In this document: positions 55,801-64,000 of the stretch, piece by piece
How the letters are laid out: every line of letters begins with the position of its first letter
How positions within the stretch are numbered: the first letter of the stretch is position 1
Assembly: GCF_000002985.6 (NCBI RefSeq)
Contig: NC_003279.8
Span: 2,728,001-2,792,000, forward strand
Origin: Caenorhabditis elegans
Lineage: Eukaryota; Nematoda; Chromadorea; Rhabditida; Rhabditidae
Reading direction: 5' to 3'
Length of the DNA stretch: 64,000 nucleotides
Program-made: the position numbers and the translations under genes
The notes under the pieces: model-generated
Database searches by the model: none
Seen by the model: the letters and a program-made list of their open reading frames with translations, nothing else
What the model was told of the DNA's origin: nothing

Positions 55801-56271
55801 AGGCAGGCTAGGGCTTCCGCGCCCGCCTGCCTCTCGACGCGAGCCTCGGCTCCTGTAGAGTGCGGCGTGGAACCAAAAGTGTGCAGAAATGAAGCGAGAG
55901 GCCGGCGTGAGGCGGGCAGGTTGGAGGCAGGCGTCAGGCCTTGAAACCGTGCCTGCCTCCCATGGAAGCCCTAAGATGCCTATCTCACTCTGCTTTACAA
56001 GATTTCATGCTATATTTTGATCCAATAATGCTAAGATCCGTAATAAAGTGGTAAGGCGACACCATAAAAGTTCGATATCCTCCGTCTAAATCGTAATAGT
56101 AGGCGGATCTGAAATTGAAAATTAGGAATTTATTGGCTGACAAACTCACTTTTCCGATCTCCCACAGATTTTGAGTCTTTTCTCATTTTGCTCTTCGGTC
56201 AGCTTCAACATCTGCCCATTGCATGTTACCAGGAAAACCAAGAAAACAAGACATTTCGGCAGTAACACCAT
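52850..56271 (-). CDS. Large secreted protein: two tandem extracellular domains, Thr-rich stalk, GPI-like tail
   Basis: Twelve exons, 56271-56150, 56108-55989, 55775-55642, 55588-55524, 55360-55222, 55172-55097, 55055-54840, 54790-54645, 54587-54508, 54459-54318, 53841-53766 and 53717-52850, give 727 residues. A signal peptide (1-19) leads to domain 1 (about 20-218) and domain 2 (about 219-438). Both run EN/EQ..xxLKxCG, FxxxYISPYHxITDxxLI, a Cys-Lys near the end of exon 2/7, FPAxLxGxC, a CIQ(K/G)K motif, IVDCxLPKxxxFC, and end in EICxxxGICD. A Thr/Pro/Glu stalk (440-685; TTEA repeats) would be O-glycosylated. The C-terminus has CEKTHLCFDDDIFGSAS and a 20-residue hydrophobic end, fitting a GPI signal. 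The domain is not one I recognise. Exon 6 donor GA|GTTGGG leaves a 41-base intron, chosen by phase homology with exon 11. Confidence 0.8.
53985..54165. repeat. CACGTGGTGTCAGG element, intron 10 of the two-domain gene
   Basis: CACGTGGTGTCAGGCTATCTC at the left and GGGACTTTCTGACTCCACGTG at the right, with GATCTACGAAAAATGCGGGA inside. Same family as 8310-9350. Confidence 0.75.
55378..55980. repeat. AGGCAGGCGTAGG repeat patches in two introns
   Basis: Two patches (55378-55505 and 55785-55980) of AGGCAGGCGTAGGCGGGAGT-like units in introns 4 and 2. The same unit occurs at 54808-54835, 61240-61470, 61970-61990 and 62145-62168, always inside introns of this gene family, and in CCTGCCTACATG orientation at 21850-21925. 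Confidence 0.75.
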
Positions 56272-56666
56272 AGTTTTTACCAATTGATTTTCTTGGAAAA
56301 ATTGAAAAGAATTGGGAGAATAGTTTCTTCAACCCCGTGTGATTCACGTTCTCAGAAAATTCAGGTTTCAGGTTGAAAAAAACTGAAAAATAGAAAACCA
56401 AATTGAAAAGGAGCAAATAATCTCAAAAATCAGATGTCGCAACAGTGGGGAAATCGTTAAACACCAGTCCTATGAGCCCAAATAACCCATAGTAAAACCT
56501 TCCAGAAAAAAAATCTGTTTTGACGGAAATTGTGACGAAATGGAATCAGTTTGAACTGATTACAGGAGCTCAAAAAGCTTGAGAAGACTTGCAAAAACAT
56601 GAAACTTTTGAACAATCAGGAGAATTCTAATTCATTTTATTGACACAAGAAATGGGTAAGTTCAAT

Positions 56667-57796
56667 TCAAGCCTTTGGTGGTTCAGCAGATCCAAACAAT
56701 CCATAGACCAAAGCCTTCGAGAAGAGGAACGAGGAGACCAAGAGGATTTGATACATATGGTGCTGAAAAATGGATTTTTGAAGTTTTTGAAGTTTATCGG
56801 GTATTTAACTTACTCTGTTTGGTGGCGACATGTTCTTGTTGGCAATTTGAAGAAGTGCACCGGAAGCAACACTGTAAAGTGCACTCAATAGGAAATAGGA
56901 GAATGAGAGGCTTCCAGAGACGATTCCAAACACAAGCTGAACTCCGAGAGCAGCCCCAATTGCACCGCCCAACAATGGAGCACGAGCTGTACCAACTTGT
57001 CCGGCAATCAATGGATATGCGAATGCAATGACCAATGGAGTGATGAATCCAAGTGGTTGGCCACCCAAGTAAGTGTACGAGATTGAGTGTCCCATCAAAA
57101 TTCCTTGAGCCAAGGCCAGAACCAACAATTGAAATCTTGTGGCAGAAGTTGAGCCATTCTCAGCATTCAAATAATATGCACCGGCTCCTGGGAGAACAAG
57201 AGAGGCGAGAATTGCAGCACCACCTCTTCCAATGAATATTCCAAAGATTGGCGAGAGCACATATCCACCAATGATGCTGGCAATCCCGGCTCCGAGAAGA
57301 AGGATCGAAGACCATCCAAAGATCTCAACAACCGAGGAAGTGGGCAAGCCAACTGGTTGTTGAGTCTCTTGAAGAGCCGAGAGAATCTCCTGGGTTTGTG
57401 ATTGGATCTGCGACTGCATCTGTTGGATTTGAGCAGGCCCATCTTGTTGAAGAGCAGTGGCACGTTGACGGAGACCTGGAAAATTAATAGATAAATAATG
57501 CCAGTTTGCAACGTGTTCATAAGGAACCTTGCAGAATTGGCATAAATGTTGTTTTCTACAGATTCCACCTTTTACAAAAACCAAACTTCCCTACCTTCTG
57601 CAGCCTGTTGGATGTCCTGAACGTAATTTGCGTACGTCTTCGTAACGAATCCAATTGATGCATCCTGCCCTCCTGCACCCATTTGAGATCCTCCAGCTTC
57701 TGGGGCAATTGACGGAGCAGCATCAGCAGGTGGTGCGGCATCAGATGGTGGAGCAGCAGCACTCGGCTCCATTGCGGATTGTCCTCCTTCGGCCAT
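56667..57796 (-). CDS. Multi-pass membrane protein (intact copy of inverted pair)
   Basis: Three exons, 57796-57595, 57475-56814 and 56762-56667, give 319 residues. The first 50 residues are Ala/Pro/Gly-rich and polar, followed by a Gln-rich amphipathic stretch (70-100) that could be a coiled coil. From about 103 there are six or seven hydrophobic helices rich in Gly and Ala (GWSSILLLGAGIASIIGGYV, GGAAILASLVLPGAGAYYL, and later ones), ending in AEPPKA. The spacing of the last helices and the motif HHMYQILLVSSFLFSKALVYG recall Bax-inhibitor-1/TMBIM proteins, but this is a weak resemblance. AATAAA (minus strand, 56641-56636) is about 26 bases after the stop. A plus-strand duplicate starts 0.6 kb away. 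Confidence 0.82.
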
Positions 57797-58041
57797 TTTT
57801 CGCTTGTTCACCAAAAGGGCGGTTTGTATCGGATTTGTGAGTTGCACAGAGTGCTAAAAGTTCCGATATATATTGCGATAAGCCAGAAAAGACTTCATCA
57901 ATAATACGCGTATCAGGGGTGCTTGCCACACTGGCTCATTTTGTAGAATTGCCCGTCGGCAATTTCCCCGCAACACTGATACACGTATTACACACGCTTT
58001 ACATGTGTAAAGTGATAACAAACTAACCTTGAAGATTCCAA

Positions 58042-58345
58042 CTCGAAGTGTCGAGTATATCGATTAATAAAATTTTTGGACGATTCTCTCCTATTTATGA
58101 ACATAATCCACGTAAATTGGGGGTGGCACGTAAAATGATTATTCTTTACTCTTGTTTTTATTGAAATTGTACAAACTTAATATAAAAGTCTCCAAAAAAC
58201 ATTTTTTCCGTGATTTTTATTTTTGAATAAAAACAAGAGTAAATAATAATCATTTTACGTGCCACCCCAAATTTACGTGGATTATGTGCATAAATAGGAG
58301 AAAATCGTCCAAAAAATTCATTAACCGATATACTCGACACCTCGA
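58042..58345. repeat. Palindrome between the two inverted gene copies
   Basis: Arms CTCGAAGTGTCGAGTATATCG and CGATATACTCGACACCTCGAG, with GCACGTAAAATGATTATT and its complement inside, are centred near 58195. It is the central part of the larger inverted duplication. Confidence 0.85.
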
Positions 58346-58386
58346 GTTTGGACTACAAACCGCACTTTTGGTGAACAAGTGAAACA

Positions 58387-59512
58387 ATGGCCGAAGGAGG
58401 ACAATCCGCAATGGAGCCCAGTGCTGGTGCTCCACCAACAGATGCCGCACCACCTGCTGATGCTCCGTCAGCTGCACCAGAAGCTGGAGGATCACAAATG
58501 GGTGCAGGAGGACAGGATGCATAAATTGGATTTGTAACGAAGACGTACGCCAATTACGTTCAGGACATCCAACAAGCTGCAGAAGGTAAGGAAGTTTGGT
58601 TTTTGTGGATTGTGGAACCTGTAGAACCTGGCAATATTTATGTCAATTCTGCATGATTCCTGATTGACACATCGCAAACTGGCATCACTCATCTATTAAT
58701 TTTCAGGTCTCCGTCAACGTGCCACTTCTCTTCAACAAGACGGGCCTGCTCAAATCCAACAGCTGCAGTCGCAGATCCAACCACAAACCCAGGAGATTCT
58801 CTCGGCTCTTCAAGAGACTCAACAACCAGTTGCCTTGCCAACTTCCTCGGTTGTTGAGATCTTTGGATGGTCTTCGATTCTTCTTCTCGGAGCCGGGATT
58901 GCCAGCATTATTGGTGGATATGTGCTCTCGCCAATCTTTGGAATCTTCATTGGAAGAGGTGGTGCTGCAATTCTCGCCTCTCTTGTTCTCCCAGGAGCCG
59001 GTGCATATTATTTGAATGCTGAGGATGGCTCAACTTCTGCCACAAGATTTCAATTGTTGGTTCTGGCCTTGGCTCAAGGAATTTTGATGGGACACTCAAT
59101 CTCGTACACTTACTTGGGTGGCCAACCACTTGGATTCATCACTCCATTGGTCATTGCATTCGCATATCCATTGATTGCCGGACAAGTTGGTACAGCTCGT
59201 GCTCCATTGCTGGGCGGTGCAATTGGGGCTGCTCTCGGTGTTCAGCTTGTGTTTGGAATCGTCTCTGGAAGCCTCTCATTCTCTTATTTCCTCTTGAGTG
59301 CACTTTACAGTGTTGCTTCTGGTGCACTTCTTCAAATTGCCAACAAGAACATGTCGCCACCAAACAGAGTAAGTCAAATAACCGATGAACTCAAACTTTA
59401 AAAATTCTTTTTTCAGCACCATATGTATCAAATCCTCTTGGTCTCCTCGTTCCTCTTCTCGAAGGCTTTGGTCTATGGATTGTTTGGATCTGCTGAACCA
59501 CCAAAGGCTTGA
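58387..59512 (+). pseudogene. Inverted duplicate of the membrane protein gene, with one in-frame stop
   Basis: Exons 58387-58585, 58707-59368 and 59417-59512 match those of the minus-strand copy in length (199 versus 202, 662 and 96 bases) and splice sites. The product differs in few residues (for example ATSLQQ for ATALQQ, QPVAL for QPVGL). In exon 1, codon 46 is TAA (58522-58524) where the other copy has TCA (Ser). The rest has no further stop or frameshift, so the change is recent or the gene uses a route around it (start elsewhere, readthrough, error in the assembly). The next ATG in frame after the stop lies far inside exon 2. AATAAA at 59547-59552 is intact. Confidence 0.75.
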
Positions 59513-59980
59513 ATAGTACTTACATCTCTTGTGCCAATCTTGTGTCAATAAAAATCCATTTGAATGCTCGTTTAATTAATTTTTAAAAAGTCTCGAGCTT
59601 CTTGTGTGTCTTTGTGCATTTGTGATTCGAATCTGATTTGATTCTGTTTTGATATTTTCAGTTGTACAAAACCTTCCCAGTTCTACCTGTAAAATAGTAA
59701 ATGGTGGCAAAAAAGGTTAATTTCTACGAAAAAGTCATCAAACTCTTAATTCTCCCACCTTTTCATAATTTTTTTACATAGTTTAAATTTTCTACCTTTC
59801 TACTCTCCAATTTTAATTTTGTGGGAGAATTGTATTTTTGAAAAATTGAATCTTTCAGAAGCTCAGTGGAAAATTTTCAAATATAGCAAATCCGGTCAAA
59901 TCGGTAGGCATAATATAGGCAGGCACACATTTTTGTCTGAAAAAAAAACAACCGGAGAATAAATCAATTTATATCCATAA
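59513..59980. other. Short spacer after the duplicate gene
   Basis: Holds the AATAAA at 59547 and AT-rich sequence. A brief AGGCAGGC word is at 59915. Nothing else recognised. Confidence 0.6.
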
Positions 59981-60418
59981 TCACCAAAATATCAATAAAA
60001 AAGTGCAGGATAAAAGGAAATTCGTATTACTTGCGGAGCCAAATACATTCTCATTGAAACACAGGTCAGCATCCGAGCAATCAATTGGGATATCATTTCT
60101 GGAAAGTTGGATTCCAGTTGTTGTCCTAGCTTCTGGCTTTGTTTCCGGTCTTGCTGTAACTGTCGTTTTCGTCTTCGTGCTGCTTTTAGTTGGACCTGCA
60201 GTACTCGTTGAAGCGGTTGTAGTTTTCAGCGTAGTAGTGTCAGCTACAGTAGTCCCGATGACAGTTGTATTTTCAGTAGTAAATTCTACAGTAGTCCCGG
60301 CTACAGTAGTAGCTCCTTCAGTGGAGTTTGAACCATCCGGCTCCTCTGTTGTAGTAGTTGAACAAAATGCAAATGGAAGCAAGAGAAGCAGTATATTGAA
60401 TCGTATGATTGAGGCCAT
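59981..60418 (-). CDS. Small Thr-rich GPI-like protein, family member without the extracellular domain
   Basis: A single exon of 145 residues. A signal peptide (1-19, ending FAFCST) leads directly into a Thr/Ser-rich stalk (20-110; repeated TTVxxTT units) and then CSDADLCFNENVFGSAS plus a hydrophobic tail ending LLIFW. It keeps the stalk and tail of its neighbours but lacks the domain, so it is a mucin-like, probably membrane-anchored peptide. The ATG is the first one after the upstream stretch; no intron is needed. Confidence 0.78.
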   Translation of the reverse strand: MASIIRFNILLLLLPFAFCSTTTTEEPDGSNSTEGATTVAGTTVEFTTENTTVIGTTVADTTTLKTTTASTSTAGPTKSSTKTKTTVTARPETKPEARTTTGIQLSRNDIPIDCSDADLCFNENVFGSASNTNFLLSCTFLLIFW

Positions 60419-60769
60419 TGTGTGCTGTTATAAAATAAAGAATATCTGGGAAAGTATATATAATGCAGAGGTTGTTCTTATCTTAAAAAAAAACCAAAGT
60501 TCACGGATGGAACAATTGCTAGGAAAGGGACATTCCAGCCCACAAGATTTCAGGCTAATGATGGCCTGACCTCACAATTGATCAGATGGAAAGCCCTCCG
60601 GCATACTGAATTCTAAAAGCTTTGAGCTGAAATTTTCAGCCTGAAACCAGGAAAGCTTTAACGATATGAAAAGCCATAAGGCAACTTGACGCAAATCTCA
60701 GTACCAACCATCGGTAATCTCTATAGGTCTAAAAGCGTGGAAGACAGTGGAAAATAAAATTTTTTATTC

Positions 60770-62309
60770 TTATATCATGAGGCATATTAAACCAAAAACC
60801 ACAAGAACATTCCCATTACTCGCAAATCCAAAAACATCCTCATCAAAGCACAGGTACACATTTCCACAATACGAATCTTGCGCTTGGGGTAGTGCTTCAG
60901 GCTTCTCAGGCCTCTCAGGCTTTTCAGGCTTCTCAGGCTTCTCAGGCTTCTTAGTAGTCTCGAGCGCCTTTCTTGTAGTCGTCAACACTTGCTCCTTCGT
61001 AGATTTCATAGCAGTTGTAGTTTCAGCTGGAGTTGTTGTAGAAGTTACAGTTGTTGCTTCAGTGGTGGTGGTGGTGGTTGTAGGATCAGTAGCGGTGGTA
61101 GGCTCTGTTGTCGTGGAAGTAGTAGTGGTCGGAGGTTCACAAATCCCACTAGCCTTACAAATTTGATCAGAGAATTGATTCAGGTACATGCCCTTCATTA
61201 TTGCAGTGCCATCTGAAAAATGTAGGGTTATTGTTGAGAAAGGCATGGACAGGTAGGCATGTAGGTGAAGGTAGGATGTCGCCTGCTAAACGCCTCAGCT
61301 GCCTACCGCTGGGAAAGGTCTATCGCGGGCCTCGTATGATGTCGCCTGCTCCAGTTACTTTTAAAGTCAGTTTCGTAGGGACAAGTAGGCCTTCTCTGGA
61401 AGGCAGGCATGGTTTTAAGGCGTGCCTCAATGTAAAAAAAGGCAGGCAGGCGTTTTAGCGCCTACGCTGATCCCGTAGAGCCCAAAAATACCTTTATTGG
61501 TTTTCAGCTTCTCATAGGTCCGTCCCATAACATAAGTACGATTTTTATCATCTTGATCCGAGAAAAAAACCATTCCCATCACTTTTTCGTAAGTTTGCAG
61601 GCAGAAGGTGCCGGGTTTTATATCTTTGCATTGGACAATCTGTGGAATTTGGAATTCTAAACGAAAAAAATGAAGAAAACCTACATTTCCGGGGTACAAC
61701 GTCTTATTGTAAATAGTATTAACCAAGGCACCGTCATCTAATCGATCATCTGAAAGAGTAAGACCTTATAGGCACGTAGGTAGGCACATGCTTACATTTG
61801 AGGCACATATAGAAGTTATTCTTCGACTTTGTTGCCTTGAACATTTCCCCTAGAACCATTCCATTCGAATGCGATTCGCATTCACCGAGAAGTTCTGCAG
61901 GATAATCGGCCATTTTCTCCATTTCGAGCACGTTATTTATACTCTTCATACTGGAAAAATTACTTGCCTACATGCCTGCCTACAGGCTTCCACTTACTCC
62001 GACGTGCAATTCATTCTCTTGAACAAAGTTTCATTAATAAGATCAGCTTCGGCGATAAAATTATTTTGAGATACAAAAACAACAACGTGTTTCTCTCTTC
62101 CGGTGGTGTATGAATAATAATAACTCGATCTGGAAACGAAGAAGGTAGGTAGGCAGGCAGGCAGGCCGAACTCACAATTCTACACTTCCACACTTTTCTA
62201 GTCGTTCGGCATTTTCAGCGTCCGTCAGCTTCAAGAAGTCCACAGTAGCTGCTCCACGAGCCAACAGAAGCAAGAGTAGAAAATTGATTAATTTTCCCAT
62301 CAAAACCAT
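60770..62309 (-). CDS. Secreted protein: one extracellular domain, Thr-rich stalk, GPI-like tail
   Basis: Six exons, 62309-62176, 62129-61998, 61950-61796, 61749-61685, 61639-61492 and 61212-60770, give 358 residues. A signal peptide (1-21) is followed by one copy of the domain (about 22-228), ending in QICKASGIC as in both domains of the neighbour. The intron phases 2, 2, 1, 0, 1 are identical to those of domain 1 and domain 2 there. A Thr/Pro stalk (230-290), a KPEKPEKPE segment and the YLCFDEDVFGFAS motif with hydrophobic end follow. Together with 52850-56271 and 59981-60418 it makes a three-gene family on one strand. The biochemical role is unknown. Confidence 0.82.
61240..61470. repeat. 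AGGCAGGC / GTAGG repeat patch, intron 5
   Basis: GACAGGTAGGCATGTAGG, GCCTGCTAAACGCCT and AAGGCAGGCAGGCGTTTTAGC units in both orientations, a foldback of the AGGCAGGC family. Confidence 0.65.
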
Positions 62310-63688
62310 TTGAGAGGAGAAATTGTAGAAATGATTGAAATTGTTAGGGATTCTTGGAATATAAATAGCTAGCGGGAAAGAATAAACGGGGATTTTTGAG
62401 ACGTGTAAGGTTTACGCGAATATTTCAGGTTCTACATGCCAACCAGGGCTGGGACTTTTTTGGGGCCACAATCGGAAATGTCCGGCAATTGGCAATTTTG
62501 ACAATTGCCGGTTTTGGAAGTTTCCGGCAATAGGCGATTTCGGCAATTGCCGAAATTGATTGCTGGACATTTCCCGCAATTTTCAAACCTTATTATATTT
62601 TGGAAATTGAACAAAGTTAACCTTATTTTTTAGTATTCGGTTAGCCATTATTCAAAAAAAAACGGTCAAAAGGATTAAATAATTTGGAGCTTGAAAATAG
62701 ATAATTATTCATTAAAATGCATGTTTAGCCTCCTAAATCTATAAAAAGCTTCAAATTTATATTTCCGGCATATTAATCGGCAATTCCGGCGATTGCCGGT
62801 TTTCAAAATTTTCGGCAATGCCGAAAATTTGCTTGCCGAACGGCAATTGCGGCGCACCCCTGTTGCATATATTCCTGAGTGCCTATGGACCTACCTACAT
62901 GCCTACCTTTTATTGTCGCCCCTAAATTACACCCCGACCCTCATAACAAACCTAAATGGCGTCATTAATAAAACTTAGCAGCCGACAAAATGTAGGCCAA
63001 AAAACATTTTTTTTCTGTTCTTTTCTCTGCGTTTTTTCAACGTGACCTCGAAGAGATAATACTCGGCCACCAATTTTTAAAGGATCTTTTTTGTGATCCT
63101 CAACTTGAAGCAACAGTGAGAGTGCACAAACCTCGGCCATGTCACTGGTTTTTATAGGTACCCACAATTCTACAGAATCATGGCCATAGCCGCGGATAGG
63201 GAAAACTAGGCTTACAGAACCAAAGTCATCAGCAATAACGTGGCCTAGAATGGAAGAAAACTCGGCCACCAACTTTTTTCCCTTCTAAACGAAAATTAGT
63301 TAATGACGGACAAACTGCATGAACCTCAACCAAGGTCACCCACAGATCCATGACCATGGCCGTGGATAGGAAAAATTTGTCCACTCTTACAAAACTGAAG
63401 TGGGGCGGTGGCCGAGGATTGAAAAAAAAACTCGGCCACCAACTTTTTCCCTTCATCGCCGCAAAAAAAGCAGTACCGTTCTTTTCTACCTCCCCAGAGT
63501 GCTCATTTTTCTCTGACCAAAGTCAAAATTAAAACTCTCACGAATTGATAAGAAGCTTTTCAACCACCCGCCTCCCTCCAGTCGTGTGATTGATAACTGT
63601 GTTTGATAACTATAACAGTGATTTGTACTCTCCTCACCCATTTGTACTCACTATGTTTCGTTCCTTCTAAAACCAAAAACTTTCAGCA
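62310..63688. other. Spacer with CGGCAA and CTCGGCCACC repeats
   Basis: Two CGGCAATTGCCG patches (62465-62560 and 62765-62860) and, from 63000 to 63450, three repeats of ACTCGGCCACCAACTTTTTxC with CATGGCC(A/G)TGGATAGG between. The latter words also occur near 24700, 25390, 33930, 48950 and 63900. No coding exon found. Confidence 0.6.
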
Positions 63689-63789
63689 ATGCCGATTCAT
63701 GTGGACAAACCGGACACAATGCAAAATGAGCTCATCGATATCGTGGCAGATGGGCTCCGATCGAATCAGATTTACACGTTTCGAATGAT
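63689..63789 (+). CDS. First coding exon of an unidentified gene (truncated by window end)
   Basis: After TTTCAG|CA, ATG 63689 opens 33 codons plus two bases (MPIHVDKPDTMQNELIDIVA...) to the donor AT|GTAAGACT. Composition is clearly coding-like and the splice signals are good on both sides. The next exon is not within the remaining 210 bases. Family cannot be told from 34 residues. Confidence 0.7.
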
Positions 63790-64000
63790 GTAAGACTTCA
63801 GTACATTATTTAAGTTCAAAAATTTTTGATACTGATGATTGATGTGTTGTGTAGTTTAGTAATTGCTATTTAGGCACAAGGCCAAAAAATGACCGAGGTG
63901 GCCGAGTTTTTCTTTTTTCAGCCACCTAGAAAATGCTGGGCGGTATCGAGGCTTAAAAATTTTAAACCTAGACTTTTCCAGCTTGAAACATGACTATGGA

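Noticed and set aside
60003..60569. 188-residue plus-strand frame
   Set aside because: Antisense shadow of the single-exon Thr-rich gene; codon pattern follows the minus strand.

Overview
The window is nuclear DNA of a Caenorhabditis nematode, almost certainly C. elegans. Introns are short to medium with TTTTCAG acceptors, DNA is AT-rich, acceptors sit just before many ATGs (trans-splicing style), degenerate TTAGGC telomere-type repeats occur, and palindromic repeats are dense. Spliced products match by recall yop-1, plk-2 and sop-3/mdt-1.1, which sit together on the left arm of chromosome I. All exon models were joined by hand from donor/acceptor signals and reading phase, with no transcript data.

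Layout. 1-7.3 kb, plus strand: yop-1 (ER-shaping REEP5/Yop1), then a TAMM41-type mitochondrial CDP-diacylglycerol synthase whose second intron holds a 1.5 kb palindrome. 7.5-14.5 kb, minus: a six-exon leucine-rich-repeat membrane receptor, convergent with TAMM41 and sharing a back-to-back poly(A) signal. 14.5-27.8 kb: about 13 kb with no gene I can support, filled by a diverged ~186 bp satellite carrying a CATGGTGCATCGA core, CGGCAA minisatellites, TTAGGC-like tracts and G-tracts. 27.8-30.2 kb, minus: plk-2 (Polo kinase). 31.1-33.0 kb, minus: a CRYL1-type L-gulonate 3-dehydrogenase. 33.3-48.1 kb, minus: sop-3 (Mediator MED1), 14 exons, with introns packed with palindromic elements, a tRNA-derived SINE at one donor site, and a TMEM220-family gene nested on the plus strand. 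48.4-50.7 kb, minus: a small secreted six-cysteine protein.

52.8-62.3 kb is a family cluster. Three minus-strand genes encode secreted Thr-rich proteins that share a C-terminal CxxxxxLCF...VFGxAS motif followed by a hydrophobic tail (GPI-anchor-like). The largest carries two copies of a ~200-residue extracellular domain; a second has one copy, with the same intron phases; the third has none. Between them lies an inverted duplication of a multi-pass membrane protein gene: the minus copy is intact, the plus copy has one in-frame TAA but otherwise perfect structure. The window closes with the first coding exon of a plus-strand gene at 63.69 kb.

The genes do not form one pathway. Meiotic/mitotic kinase, Mediator subunit and mitochondrial/ER housekeeping genes are interleaved with young, duplicated, secreted gene families typical of nematode autosome arms. 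The strongest unexplained features are the satellite with its conserved 13-mer, the duplicated extracellular-domain family, the inverted gene pair with a nonsense codon, and the set of palindromic elements inside sop-3 introns.
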